The notes under the pieces: model-generated | Databases searched by the model: none | What the model was told of the DNA's origin: nothing | Seen by the model: only the letters and a program-made list of their open reading frames with translations | From: Bradyrhizobium sp. Ash2021 | Lineage (GTDB): Bacteria > Pseudomonadota > Alphaproteobacteria > Rhizobiales > Xanthobacteraceae | DNA: 64,000 bases | NCBI RefSeq assembly: GCF_031202265.1 | Contig: NZ_CP100604.1 | Coordinates: forward strand, 6,430,501 to 6,494,500 | Direction of reading: 5' to 3' | Position numbers and translations under genes: made by a program | Part shown: positions 8,646 through 17,699 of the stretch, in pieces | Numbering within the stretch: position 1 is the stretch's first letter | Layout: each line of letters opens with the position of its first letter

Positions 8646-9068
8646 ATGTCGAACAAGACCATGCTCGCCACGCTCGCGCTGGGTGCAGCGATTGCCTTTG
8701 CCGGCCCCGCGTTCGCCGAAAAGATGAAAGCCACGCTGGACGGCAAGGCCGAAGTGCCGCCGACTACCACCGCCGGCAAGGGAACGGCTGACATCGATTA
8801 CGATGCCGCCACCAAGAAGCTGAGCTGGAAGGTGACCTACTCCGGTCTCTCCGGACCTGCGACTGCGGCGCATTTCCATGGGCCCGCCGAAGCCGGCAAG
8901 AACGCCGGCGTCGCGGTTGCGATCCCGAACGCGACCTCGAGCCCGGCCGAAGGCAGCGCCACGTTGACCGACGCCCAGGCCGCAGACCTGATGGCGGGCA
9001 AGTACTACGTCAACATCCACACCGCAGCCAATCCGGGCGGCGAAATCCGCGGCCAGGTGACGAAGTAA
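8646..9068 (+). CDS. CHRD domain secreted protein
   Basis: This is a 140-residue exported protein. The start at ATG 8646 is preceded by AGGGAG and gives a clean Sec signal (MSNKTMLATLALGAAIAFAG, cleavage after AFA). An upstream ATG-like start at 8604 would add 14 residues before it. The mature part is one CHRD domain, named after chordin: AHFHGPAEAGKNAGVAVAI in the middle and YYVNIHTAANPGGEIRGQV at the end. In bacteria such domains are usually periplasmic or surface proteins of unknown role. The last codons lead directly into the 23-bp repeat array that follows. Confidence 0.9.
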   Translation: MSNKTMLATLALGAAIAFAGPAFAEKMKATLDGKAEVPPTTTAGKGTADIDYDAATKKLSWKVTYSGLSGPATAAHFHGPAEAGKNAGVAVAIPNATSSPAEGSATLTDAQAADLMAGKYYVNIHTAANPGGEIRGQVTK

Positions 9069-9162
9069 GTCTTCGCACCGGTGACGAAGAGGTCTTCGCA
9101 CCGGTGACGAAGAGGTCTTCACACCGGTGACGAAGAGGTCTTCACACCGGGGTGACGAAGCA
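9069..9162. repeat. Four tandem 23-bp near-palindromic repeats
   Basis: Four head-to-tail copies start right after the CHRD stop codon, at 9069, 9092, 9115 and 9138; the last has a 2-base insertion. Each copy is a near-palindrome centred on ACCGGT (CTTCGCACCGGTGACGAAG, one unpaired base). Copies 3 and 4 have A for G at position 7 of the unit. The end of the coding sequence itself (GGTGACGAAG) looks like a half unit, so the array may have expanded from the gene's 3' end. Confidence 0.9.
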
Positions 9163-9189
9163 AGCTTCGGTATTTTTCGGCATCTCAAG

Positions 9190-9225
9190 ATAAAGGGTGG
9201 ACGCCCGACGGCGACCACCCTTTAT
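9190..9225. terminator. Rho-independent terminator, probably bidirectional
   Basis: An 11-base perfect stem (9190-9200 with 9215-9225, ATAAAGGGTGG and its complement) surrounds a 14-base loop. It lies between the convergent CHRD and cytochrome c' genes, and its A/T-rich ends give a weak U tract in both directions. Confidence 0.75.
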
Positions 9226-9292
9226 TATTTCGGCTATCTCGAACTATTTGAACCGGACGATTGGATCGGCTTCGGCCGAATCTGACGCCGGA

Positions 9293-9742
9293 CTATTTCA
9301 GCTTGACGCGATACGTCTCGTGGCAACCGGTGCATTTTTCCTGGATCGTATCGAACGCGACCTTCAGGCTGGCAGCATCCTTGACCGTGCCCTTCACATC
9401 CGCGATCGCCTTGCTGACGGGAGGGATCTTCGCGTCGAAATCAGCCTTGTTCTTCCAGATTGACTGCTTCGCTCCGTACGTTGCGTTCACCACGTCTTCC
9501 TTGGGATTGGTCGCAAATACGGTGGAGATCGTCGGCACGCTTTTTTCAAGGTCGGCGATGGCGGCATCGACCGCTTTCTGATCGTAGGGAATTTCGCCCT
9601 TCACGGTCTTGAGCAGCACGCCGTACATGCTCTTGCCCTGTGCCCGCATCAAATTGTCCTGCTTAACGGCCAGATCCTGGTCCGCCATCACGGCGCCGAC
9701 ACCGAGCAACAAGGTCCCTGCAACAACAACCGTTCGTATCAT
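9293..9742 (-). CDS. Cytochrome c' (class II)
   Basis: This 149-residue periplasmic c-type cytochrome has its single heme site CTGCH at about 137-141, next to the C-terminus. That position is diagnostic of class II cytochromes c' and c-556. The N-terminus from ATG 9742 is a Sec signal (MIRTVVVAGTLLLGVGAVMA); GGAG lies nine bases upstream, so the longer frame from 9817 is not needed. The mature part should be a four-helix bundle. Family members bind NO or CO or act as electron carriers; which applies here cannot be told. It is transcribed away from the molybdenum enzyme gene upstream only by a short gap on the same strand. Confidence 0.92.
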   Translation of the reverse strand: MIRTVVVAGTLLLGVGAVMADQDLAVKQDNLMRAQGKSMYGVLLKTVKGEIPYDQKAVDAAIADLEKSVPTISTVFATNPKEDVVNATYGAKQSIWKNKADFDAKIPPVSKAIADVKGTVKDAASLKVAFDTIQEKCTGCHETYRVKLK

Positions 9743-9864
9743 CGGCCAGTTCTCCATCTCGAGCAGCGGTTCCAAACGAAGCCGCGAACCCGTCTGCACG
9801 AGTCGCGGCTTATCCATCGGTAGAACTCCGGGCGCGGCATTTCATTCCCGCGCCCGGCAAAATA

Positions 9865-12174
9865 TCAGAGGCTATGCCGCCGCTGGTGCTCGCGGATCGC
9901 GATCCAGACCCGTTCGGCGGTCGCGGGCATGTCGATGTGGTCGATCTTGTATTCGCGCCACAGCCCCTCGATGATCGCGTTGACCACCGCGGCACAGGAG
10001 CCGATCGCACCGGCCTCGCCCGCACCCTTGACGCCGAGCGGATTGGTCGTACAGGGCACGTTGTGGGTTTCGAAGTGGAATGACGGGCCGTCGGAAGCGC
10101 GCGGCAGCGCATAGTCCATGAACGTACCGGTGACGAGCTGGCCATCGCTCGAACTATAGACCGCCTGCTCCATCAGGGCCTGACCGATCCCCTGCATCGC
10201 GCCGCCATGAACCTGGCCGGCGAGCAGCAACGGATTGAGCGTCACCCCGAAATCGTCGACGATGACGTAGTTGACGATCCGGGTGATGCCGGTTGCGGGA
10301 TCGATCTCGACTTCGGCGAGATGCGTGCCGTTCGGATAGGTGCCGTCGGCCTGGGTAAAGGTCGCGCTCGCATTCAGCTTCGAGGGATCGACGCCCGGAC
10401 GTTTTGCCAGGTCGGCAAAGCTGATCGAGCGATCGGTGCCGGCGATTCGAATCCGGCCGTCGCTGATCTCGAGATCGCCCGCGCTGGTCTCCAGCGCTTC
10501 GGCAGCGATCTCCTTGAGCTTGCCGCCGAGCTCGCGGGTGGCAAGCTGGACGCTGACGCCGCCGGTCGGAATCGACGCCGAACCGCCGGTGCCGAGCCCG
10601 GTGGCGATCCGGTCAGTGTCGCCTTGGAGGACATGGACGCGCTCGGGCGGCAGCCCGAACTGTTCGGCAATCAATTGCGCATAGGCGGTCTGGTGGCCCT
10701 GCCCGCTCGACTGCGTGCCGATCAGGACGGTGACGTCGCCATCGGGATCGAGCGCCACATTGGCGGTCTCTTCGCCCATGGTGCCGCAGACCTCGACATA
10801 GCTCGCAAGGCCGATGCCGCGCACCAGGCCCGCCTTCTTCGCGGCCTTGGCGCGCTTGGGAAATTCCTTCCAATTGGCAACCTCCATCGCGCGCTTCATA
10901 TGCGCGGTGAAATCGCCGGAATCGTAGATCTTGCCGGTCGCGGTCTTGTACGGCATCGCCTTCGGCGCGATGAAGTTCTTACGCCGGATCGCGTCGGGCG
11001 TCAGCCCAAGCTTTCGCGCGGCGGCGTCGACCAGCCGCTCCACGACATACGCCGCCTCGGGGCGTCCCGCGCCGCGATAGGCGTCGACCGGCACGGTGTT
11101 GGTGAAGACAGTGCGGACGCGGCAGTGGAACGCCTGGATGTCGTAAAGCCCGGGCAGCATGCCGGCGCCGCCGTGCGGAATGTAGGGCCCGAAGGTCGAG
11201 AGATAGGCGCCCATGTCGCCCATCAGGTCGACGTCCATGCCCAAGAACTTGCCGTCCTCGGCCAGCGCCATCCGCGCGGTCGTGACATTGTCGCGGCCCT
11301 GCGCGTCGCCCATGAAGTGATCGGCGCGGTCGGCGGTCCATTTGATGGTCTTGCGCAGCTTTCGCGCGGCGACCGCGATCAGCGCGTATTCGCGGTAGGG
11401 AAACAGTTTTGTGCCGAACCCGCCGCCGACATCGGGACAGATCACCCGCATCTTTTCCAGCGGCATCTTCAGCACCATGCCGCCGATGATCTCGCGCAGT
11501 CGATGGCTGCCCTGACTGCCGATCGTCAGCGTCAGGTGATCGCGCTTGGCGTCGTATTCGGCGACCGCCGCGCGCGTCTCCATGAAATTGGTCACGATGC
11601 GCGGATTGACGATCGACACCTCGGCGACCGCATGCGCCTTGGCGAACGCAGCTTCTGCCGCTTTCTTGTCGCCGATCGAAACATCGAACAGGACGTTGCC
11701 GGGTTGATTGGGCCACACCTGCGGCGCATCTTTCTTGACGGCATTGGCAAGACCGACCACGGCGGGCAGCGGCGTCCATTTGACGTCGATCGCCTCGATC
11801 GCGTCACGGGCCTGGTCGATGGTATCGGCGACCACGAAGGCGACGGCGTCGCCGACGTGACGGACCTCATCCTTCGGCAGGATCGGATAGGGCGGCCCGG
11901 TGAAGGGATCGACTTCCAGATTGAACAGGCAGGGCAGATCGCCGAGATCCCTGACGTCGTCGGCGGTCAGCACCGCGCCGACGCCGGGCATCCCGCGGGC
12001 CTTGGTGACATTGATGGTGAACTTGGCATGCGCATGCGGCGAACGCAGCACCAGCGCATGCATCGCCGGCTGCGGCGAAAAATCGTCGGTGTAGCGGCCC
12101 TTGCCGCGAATCAGCGCATCATCTTCCTTGCGCCGGACGCTCTGACCGACGCCGAATTTAATGGGAGCTGCCAT
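9865..12174 (-). CDS. Molybdopterin-binding large subunit, xanthine dehydrogenase/CoxL-like
   Basis: This 769-residue protein is the large catalytic subunit of a molybdenum hydroxylase. The N-terminal domain starts [38 protein letters not shown] and [19 protein letters not shown] (about residue 365) bind the cofactor, and [11 protein letters not shown] near residue 717 carries the catalytic glutamate. The active-site loop reads AYRGAGR, not AYXCSFR, so this is a form II CoxL-like enzyme and not a proven CO dehydrogenase. The usual medium (FAD) and small (2Fe-2S) subunit genes are not next to it. ATG 12174 is chosen over 12234 because homologues start near [10 protein letters not shown]. The substrate is unknown. 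Confidence 0.9.
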   Translation of the reverse strand: MAAPIKFGVGQSVRRKEDDALIRGKGRYTDDFSPQPAMHALVLRSPHAHAKFTINVTKARGMPGVGAVLTADDVRDLGDLPCLFNLEVDPFTGPPYPILPKDEVRHVGDAVAFVVADTIDQARDAIEAIDVKWTPLPAVVGLANAVKKDAPQVWPNQPGNVLFDVSIGDKKAAEAAFAKAHAVAEVSIVNPRIVTNFMETRAAVAEYDAKRDHLTLTIGSQGSHRLREIIGGMVLKMPLEKMRVICPDVGGGFGTKLFPYREYALIAVAARKLRKTIKWTADRADHFMGDAQGRDNVTTARMALAEDGKFLGMDVDLMGDMGAYLSTFGPYIPHGGAGMLPGLYDIQAFHCRVRTVFTNTVPVDAYRGAGRPEAAYVVERLVDAAARKLGLTPDAIRRKNFIAPKAMPYKTATGKIYDSGDFTAHMKRAMEVANWKEFPKRAKAAKKAGLVRGIGLASYVEVCGTMGEETANVALDPDGDVTVLIGTQSSGQGHQTAYAQLIAEQFGLPPERVHVLQGDTDRIATGLGTGGSASIPTGGVSVQLATRELGGKLKEIAAEALETSAGDLEISDGRIRIAGTDRSISFADLAKRPGVDPSKLNASATFTQADGTYPNGTHLAEVEIDPATGITRIVNYVIVDDFGVTLNPLLLAGQVHGGAMQGIGQALMEQAVYSSSDGQLVTGTFMDYALPRASDGPSFHFETHNVPCTTNPLGVKGAGEAGAIGSCAAVVNAIIEGLWREYKIDHIDMPATAERVWIAIREHQRRHSL

Positions 12175-12200
12175 CGTATCTCCAAATGCGCTGTTATTTG

Positions 12201-12215
12201 GCGCCATATTGGCGC
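12201..12215. promoter_or_regulatory. Short inverted repeat upstream of CoxL-like gene
   Basis: GCGCCA and TGGCGC are separated by three bases, 27 to 41 bases before the CoxL-like start codon. The position would suit an operator, but a single short dyad in GC-rich DNA is weak evidence. Confidence 0.25.
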
Positions 12216-12240
12216 GGTTCGCCGCGAAGCGCAAACGGGT

Positions 12241-13770
12241 TTAGCCGCGGATCAAGGAGAAAAGCCAACCTCTGCCGAACAGCACCAGGACGGAGAAACC
12301 GTAGACAAAAGCCCCGACCGCGACCAGAAGCAGCAATGTCAACTCGTCGCGAAATGCATGCATTTGAGCAAAGTACAGCAGCGAAAATCTCGCGGTCAGC
12401 CAGAGCGCGGCCGCCATGACGATGCCCGACACGGCGAACTTCGCAAACGACTGCATCAGGGCGCGATTGAGTTCGAGATAGCCTCTTCGCACCGCAAAAC
12501 CGAGCACCAGCAAGAGATTGATCCAGGCGCCGACGGCGGTGGCGAGCGCGAGACCGATCTGGGCCAGCGTCCCCATCAAGGCAATCTTCAAGGCGACGTT
12601 GACGGCGACGCCGGTCAGCGCCGCCTTGACCGGCGTGGCGGTGTCCTTGCGGGCATAGAAGGTTGCGACCGCGCTGCGGATCATCACGAACGGGATGAGG
12701 CCCACCGCATAGGCCGCCAAGGTCGCGCCCGCGGTCGCCGCATCCGCTTTCGAGAACGCGCCGCGCGCAAACATCGCCCGCATGATGACGTCGGGCACCG
12801 TCAGGAACGCCGCGACGAACGGCACCGAAAACAAAAGCGTGAAATCAAATGCCCGCCGCTGCGCCGCCGCCGCACCGGCATGATCGTCCGCCGTCAGCCG
12901 CCGCGACATCTCCGGCAGCAGCACCGTGCCGATGGCGATGCCGATCACGCCGATCGGCAACTGGTTGAGACGGTCGGCATAATACAGCGCCGAAAGCGCG
13001 CCGGCGGGCAGGAACGTCGCGATGATGGTATCGGCGAACAACGCGACCTGCGTGCCCATCGAGCCGAGGGTCGCGGGCCCGAGCGCGCGAAAGAACGCGC
13101 GCACGTCTTCGTCGAGCTTGAGCGGCGCAAAGCGCGGCAGGCCGCCGTGGCGCGCGAGGTCGCCGGCGAGCAGGAAGAATTGCAGGAAGCCGGAAATCAG
13201 CACGCCCCAGGCCGCGGCGTGGCCGGCGCTCGGAAAAAATGCCGCGAGCGCCAGCGTCATCATCATCGCGAGGTTGAGGAAGATCGGTGCCGCCGCGGCG
13301 CTGGCAAAGCGATGCATCACGTTGAGCATGCCGCCATAGAGCGTCACCAGCGTGATCAGCAGCAGATAGGGGAAGGTGATGCGCGTCAGCTCGATCGCCA
13401 GCCGCCGCTGCTCGGCGTCCTCGGTGAAGCCGGGCGCGAGGATGCTCATGGCCTGCGGCATGAACAGCCAGGCGACCGCGAGCAGGATCAATTGCGAGGC
13501 GAAGAGCAGCGTGAAGATGCGGTCGGAGAACAGGCGCGCCGAGGCCTCGCCGCGTTCGCCGTGGACGTGCGCATAGGCCGGCACGAACGCCGCGTTGAAC
13601 GCACCTTCGGCGAAGATGGCGCGAAAATGATTGGGCAGGCGCAGCGCCACGAAGAACGCATCCGCCACGGGACCGGCGCCCAGGATTGCCGCGAGCATGA
13701 TGTCGCGCGCAAAACCGGTCAGCCGCGAAAGGAGCGTATAGCCGCCAACCGTGAAGATGCGTCCAAGCAT
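12241..13770 (-). CDS. murJ: Lipid II flippase MurJ
   Basis: This 509-residue integral membrane protein of the MOP superfamily flips lipid II across the inner membrane for peptidoglycan synthesis. The N-terminus carries the MurJ signature SRLTGFARDIMLAAILG, followed by ADAFFVALRLPNHFRAIFAEGAFNAAFVP written here in its usual order. About 14 hydrophobic segments fit the fold. The gene lies 43 bases after the DegT aminotransferase stop and on the same strand, so it is probably the last gene of an amino-sugar/polysaccharide transcript. That context leaves open a role in flipping another lipid-linked glycan. Confidence 0.95.
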   Translation of the reverse strand: MLGRIFTVGGYTLLSRLTGFARDIMLAAILGAGPVADAFFVALRLPNHFRAIFAEGAFNAAFVPAYAHVHGERGEASARLFSDRIFTLLFASQLILLAVAWLFMPQAMSILAPGFTEDAEQRRLAIELTRITFPYLLLITLVTLYGGMLNVMHRFASAAAAPIFLNLAMMMTLALAAFFPSAGHAAAWGVLISGFLQFFLLAGDLARHGGLPRFAPLKLDEDVRAFFRALGPATLGSMGTQVALFADTIIATFLPAGALSALYYADRLNQLPIGVIGIAIGTVLLPEMSRRLTADDHAGAAAAQRRAFDFTLLFSVPFVAAFLTVPDVIMRAMFARGAFSKADAATAGATLAAYAVGLIPFVMIRSAVATFYARKDTATPVKAALTGVAVNVALKIALMGTLAQIGLALATAVGAWINLLLVLGFAVRRGYLELNRALMQSFAKFAVSGIVMAAALWLTARFSLLYFAQMHAFRDELTLLLLVAVGAFVYGFSVLVLFGRGWLFSLIRG

Positions 13771-13813
13771 AGGCCGCTTCTAGCGCATGCGGCGGTGTTA
13801 AAAAACGGCGAAA

Positions 13814-14965
13814 TCAGGTTGAAAGCGCGCCGCGCACAGCCTTGATGATGCGCTCCTGCGTCGGCTCGTCGAGATAGGCGTGCATCGGCAGGCTGATGAC
13901 GTCGTCCGACAACCGCTCGCTCGCCGGCAGGCCGCCTTCGGCGACCGGGAAATCCCGGTACGCAGTCTGCTGATGCATCGATTTCGTGTAATAGATCGCG
14001 GTCGGGACGCCCTGCGCCTTCAGATCAGCGGCGAAAGCGTCGCGGTCGGTGCCTTTGGGCAGGCGGATGGTGTATTGCGCCCAGACCGAGGTGCAGCCGG
14101 CGGCGAGGTGCGGAACGGTGACGAGGTTGCCGAGGCCGCGGGCATAACGCTCCGCGACGGCGTTGCGCGCCGCGATCTCGTCCTCGAAGATTTTCAGCTT
14201 CTCGATCAGCACCGCCGCCTGCATGGTGTCGAGCCGCCCGGTGAGCCCGAGGCGGACATTGTCGTATTTGTCAGACCCCTGACCGTGAACGCGGATGCTG
14301 CGCAGCGTGTCGGCGAGTTCGTCGTCATCGGTGAAGATCGCGCCGCCGTCGCCAAAGCAGCCGAGCGGCTTTGCGGGAAAGAAGCTGGTCGCCGTGGCGA
14401 GACCGAAAGTGCCGAGCCGGCGGCCCTTGTAGCTGGCGCCAAAGCCTTGAGCGGCGTCATCAAGCACGAACAGGCCTTCAGCCTCCGCGATCCCGGCGAT
14501 GGCGTCGTGGTCGGCGCTTTGTCCGAACAGGTCGACCGGAATCACCGCGCGCGGATTGAGGCCGCGCTGCCTGGCCGTTGCGATGCCGCGCTTGAGCGAG
14601 CCTGTGTCCATATTGAACGTCGCCTCGTCGACGTCGACGAAAACCGGCACGGCGCCGGTCAGCGCCACCGCCTCGCCGGTCGCGCAGAACGTGAACGACG
14701 GGCACAGCACAGCGTCGCCGGGGCCGACCTTTTTGGCCATCAGCACCATCAAGAGCGCATCGGTGCCGCTGGCGCAGCTCACGACATGCTTGGCGCCGCT
14801 GAACTTCGCGAGCGCGGCCTCGAGCGCGGTGACTTCCGGGCCGTTGATGAACTGGCAATGGGCGAGCACGCGGGAGACCGCCTCATCGATGGATTTGCCG
14901 AGCCGCCGGCGCTGCGCGGCGATGTCGATGAAGGGAACGGGTTCTGGACGCATATGCTGGTTCAT
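13814..14965 (-). CDS. DegT/DnrJ/EryC1/StrS sugar aminotransferase
   Basis: This 383-residue PLP-dependent transaminase acts on keto-sugar nucleotides. Visible signatures are VVSCASGTDALLMVLMA, LCPSFTFCATGEAVALTGA, VLDDAAQGFGASYKGR and the PLP lysine in ATSFFPAKPLGCFGDGGA. The overall wording is like WbpE/WlbE, which aminate the C3-keto form of UDP-GlcNAcA. The Gfo/Idh dehydrogenase encoded 30 bases upstream would supply such a 3-keto substrate. A matching UDP-GlcNAc 6-dehydrogenase and N-acetyltransferase were not found in the window, so the exact sugar is uncertain. Confidence 0.92.
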   Translation of the reverse strand: MNQHMRPEPVPFIDIAAQRRRLGKSIDEAVSRVLAHCQFINGPEVTALEAALAKFSGAKHVVSCASGTDALLMVLMAKKVGPGDAVLCPSFTFCATGEAVALTGAVPVFVDVDEATFNMDTGSLKRGIATARQRGLNPRAVIPVDLFGQSADHDAIAGIAEAEGLFVLDDAAQGFGASYKGRRLGTFGLATATSFFPAKPLGCFGDGGAIFTDDDELADTLRSIRVHGQGSDKYDNVRLGLTGRLDTMQAAVLIEKLKIFEDEIAARNAVAERYARGLGNLVTVPHLAAGCTSVWAQYTIRLPKGTDRDAFAADLKAQGVPTAIYYTKSMHQQTAYRDFPVAEGGLPASERLSDDVISLPMHAYLDEPTQERIIKAVRGALST

Positions 14966-14995
14966 GGGGCCTTGCGGGATGAGATGAAACGGAAA

Positions 14996-16012
14996 TCAGC
15001 CGGCGATGCGGCGCGGGCCCTTGCGGACGGTGGTCGCCGCGGGCCTGGCGGGTGATTCGAGACAGCGGATCGCGATTTCGAGGCTGGCCACGCCTTCGTC
15101 GCCGGAAACCGCCGGTAGATTACCGGTGCGGACGGCCTCGAGGAACGCGATCAATTCGGCGCGCAGCGGTTCGTCATGGCCGACCGGCAGATGGCGCATC
15201 GAATAGCTGCCGTCGGGCTTGAAGCCGAAGCACTCGGTCACCTGGCGCGTCAGCAGGTCGCCCATGACATATTTGCCGCGGGTCGCCACCGTGACGCTGC
15301 GCGCCTTGAACGGCGTCAGCCAGTTGGTGTTGATGTGGGCGAGCACGCCTGAGGCGGTGCGGAATTGCAATAACGCGATGTCTTCGCGCTCGGCGACCGC
15401 GCTGGAGAGCTGCGGCTGCACCTCGACGATGTCGGACTCGGTGAACCAGCGGATCAAATCGATATCGTGCACGGCGAGATCGATGACGACGCCGACGTTC
15501 GACATCCGCGGCGGAAACGGTCCGACCCGGGTGATGCCGATAGAGAGAATATCTTCGCCCGAGATCGCCTGCTTGATCGCGGCAACCGCCGGGTTGAAGC
15601 GTTCGACATGGCCGACCATCAGCGTCACGCCGGCCCGGCGCGCGGCGTCGACAATGTCCCGCCCCTCTTGCACCGTGGGCGCAATCGGCTTCTCGACCAG
15701 GATGTGGATGTCGCGCGCGATGCAGGCGAGCGCGATCTCATGATGGAGATGGGTTGGTGCCGCGATCGTCACGGCATCGACGCCCTCGCTGAGCAGCTCA
15801 TCGAGGCTCGGGAACGCGCGGCATCCAACGAGATCGGTGGCGCGCGCGCGGTGCTCCGGCAAGGGATCGACGATGCCGACCAGCGTGACGTCGGGCAGGC
15901 CCGCCAATACCCGGGCGTGGTTGCTGCCCATGACGCCCGCGCCGATCACGCCAACACGCAACGCGCGCCTGGCCTCGGTGTTCACGCCCGAAGCGGACCC
16001 TTTTGAATTCAT
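14996..16012 (-). CDS. Gfo/Idh/MocA family sugar-nucleotide oxidoreductase
   Basis: This 338-residue NAD(P)-dependent dehydrogenase has an N-terminal Rossmann motif (RVGVIGAGVMGSNHARVL), the nucleotide-binding EKPIAPT segment, and VGHVERFNPAV plus VVIDLAVHDIDLIRWF in the catalytic domain. It resembles WlbA/WbpB-type enzymes that oxidise C3 of UDP-GlcNAcA. The aminotransferase downstream is the expected next step. The pair suggests a 3-amino (2,3-diamino) sugar in the surface glycan. The 267 bases upstream (16013-16279) contain a dispersed repeat and presumably the promoter. Confidence 0.9.
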   Translation of the reverse strand: MNSKGSASGVNTEARRALRVGVIGAGVMGSNHARVLAGLPDVTLVGIVDPLPEHRARATDLVGCRAFPSLDELLSEGVDAVTIAAPTHLHHEIALACIARDIHILVEKPIAPTVQEGRDIVDAARRAGVTLMVGHVERFNPAVAAIKQAISGEDILSIGITRVGPFPPRMSNVGVVIDLAVHDIDLIRWFTESDIVEVQPQLSSAVAEREDIALLQFRTASGVLAHINTNWLTPFKARSVTVATRGKYVMGDLLTRQVTECFGFKPDGSYSMRHLPVGHDEPLRAELIAFLEAVRTGNLPAVSGDEGVASLEIAIRCLESPARPAATTVRKGPRRIAG

Positions 16013-16100
16013 GTCATCGACCCCAACAGACTTTTCGTCAGTAACATCCCGGCCGTTCCAATAAAGTCCCGGTCCCGATGAATCAGAACCGAGCCGTTAT

Positions 16101-16165
16101 CTTCTTGTTTTTACGCGTTTTCTGCACGCGAACCGGTGCCCCCACCTGGCCCGAAAACGCTATAG
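16101..16165. repeat. Dispersed intergenic repeat, copy B
   Basis: Read on the minus strand this segment shows GCGTTTTCGGGC, ACCGGTTCGCG, then AGAAAACGCGTAAAAAC. It is the same order of blocks as copy A at 8373-8500, in the opposite orientation and without the extra middle stretch. It lies in the gap between the Gfo/Idh and GDP-mannose genes. Confidence 0.6.
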
Positions 16166-16279
16166 CACGCCGCCACAAATGTGGCGAATGCCATCGATCT
16201 TTTCAGGACACGTTTTGATTCAAAGAGTTACATAGGGTGGCGAAAAGTTAGGCAGCAAACCCGCAAAAACCCTGATGGC

Positions 16280-17692
16280 TCAGGTGCGCTGATAATCATC
16301 CTCGATGCGGATGATGTCGTCCTCGCCGAGATAGCTGCCGGTCTGCACCTCGATCAGCTCCAGCTGTATCTTGCCGGGGTTTTCCAGCCGGTGCACGGCG
16401 CCGATCGGGATGTAGATCGATTCGTTCTCGTGCACGGTCTTGACCAGTTCATTGACGGTGACGCGCGCAGTGCCGCGCACCACGATCCAGTGCTCGGAAC
16501 GGTGGTGGTGCTTCTGCAGCGATAGCCGGCCGCCGGGCTTGACGATGATGCGCTTGACCTGGTGGCGGTCGCCATTGTCGACCGATTGATACGAGCCCCA
16601 GGGCCGGTGCACCTTGATGTGGCTCTCGGTCACTTCGGGTGCGCTGGCCTTCAGTTTTGCGACCAGCCGCTTCAGCCCGTTGGCGTCCTTCTGCCGCGAC
16701 ACCAGCACCGCGTCCTGCGTTGCCACCACCACGAGGTCGTCGACGCCTTCGAGCGCGACCAGCGCGCGGTCGGTCGAGACGTTGCAATTGCGGGAATCCT
16801 CGAACACGGCAGCGCCCCGCGCCGCGTTGCCCTGGCCGTCCTTGTCGGACAATTCCCACACCGCATGCCAGGAGCCGACATCGGACCAGCCGCACGCCAC
16901 CGGCACCACGGCGGCGCGCGCGGTTTTCTCCATCACCGCGTAATCGATCGAGATCGCCTTGGCCGATCCGAAGGCTTTTTCATCGAGCTTGACGAAGCCG
17001 AGATCGGTTCCGGCGTTGCTCACGGCATCGGTGATCGCCTGCACGCTTGCCGGATCGACATTGCGATATTCATCCGATAGCACCGCGGCGCGGAACATGA
17101 AGTTGCCGCTGTTCCAGAGATAACCGGACTCGATGTAGGTGGCGGCGGTCGCGGGATCCGGCTTCTCGACGAACTTTGCCACCGCGCGAACCGCGCCGGA
17201 AATCGTCTCGCCGGGGCTGATGTAACCGTATTCGGTGGCGGCGCGTTCGGGCTGCACGCCAAAGGTCACGATACGGCCGGCTTCCGCGGCGGCAAGCCCC
17301 TCGCGGCAGGCGGCGACGAACGCGGCGACATCGCGGACGACGTGATCGGCGGCCAGGGCCAGGACGATCGCGTCCTTGTCGCGGGTCTGCGCAAAGGCCG
17401 CCCCCGCTGCGATCGCAGGCCCGGAGTCGCGCCGCATCGGCTCGAGCAGCACATCGGCCTCGAGCCCGATCTCGGCCAATTGCTCCAGCACCATGAAACG
17501 ATAGGCATTGTTGGTAATGACGATCGGCCGTTCGAACAGCGTCGCATCCGAAACCCTGAGCAACGTCTCCTGAAAGGTTGAGCGCGTCCCGAACAACGGC
17601 AAAAACTGTTTGGGATGGACCTCGCGCGAAGCCGGCCACAGCCGCGTCCCGGCGCCACCGCACATGATCAGGGGGATGATTCGTCCGTTCAT
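16280..17692 (-). CDS. Mannose-1-phosphate guanylyltransferase / mannose-6-phosphate isomerase
   Basis: This bifunctional 470-residue enzyme makes GDP-mannose: the C-terminal part isomerises fructose-6-P to mannose-6-P and the N-terminal part couples mannose-1-P to GTP. The N-terminus has the nucleotidyltransferase pyrophosphorylase motif MCGGAGTRLWPASRE, then FVEKPD and GWSDVGSWHAVWEL. The C-terminal cupin carries the type II PMI signature QKHHHRSEHWIVVRGTARV. ATG 17692 is preceded by GAGG and lies only seven bases after the epimerase stop, so the two are translationally close. GDP-mannose would feed the LpcC-like transferase or O-antigen assembly. A phosphomannomutase was not seen. Confidence 0.95.
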   Translation of the reverse strand: MNGRIIPLIMCGGAGTRLWPASREVHPKQFLPLFGTRSTFQETLLRVSDATLFERPIVITNNAYRFMVLEQLAEIGLEADVLLEPMRRDSGPAIAAGAAFAQTRDKDAIVLALAADHVVRDVAAFVAACREGLAAAEAGRIVTFGVQPERAATEYGYISPGETISGAVRAVAKFVEKPDPATAATYIESGYLWNSGNFMFRAAVLSDEYRNVDPASVQAITDAVSNAGTDLGFVKLDEKAFGSAKAISIDYAVMEKTARAAVVPVACGWSDVGSWHAVWELSDKDGQGNAARGAAVFEDSRNCNVSTDRALVALEGVDDLVVVATQDAVLVSRQKDANGLKRLVAKLKASAPEVTESHIKVHRPWGSYQSVDNGDRHQVKRIIVKPGGRLSLQKHHHRSEHWIVVRGTARVTVNELVKTVHENESIYIPIGAVHRLENPGKIQLELIEVQTGSYLGEDDIIRIEDDYQRT

Positions 17693-17699
17693 CGCTGCC

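Noticed and set aside
9069..9162. Possible CRISPR array
   Set aside because: The repeats are contiguous with no spacers between them and no cas gene is near.
10207..13845. Very long open frame (about 1212 codons) on the plus strand
   Set aside because: It lies antisense to the CoxL-like and murJ genes, has a biased Arg/His/Gly/Asp composition and no domain. It is a by-product of GC-rich codon use on the other strand.
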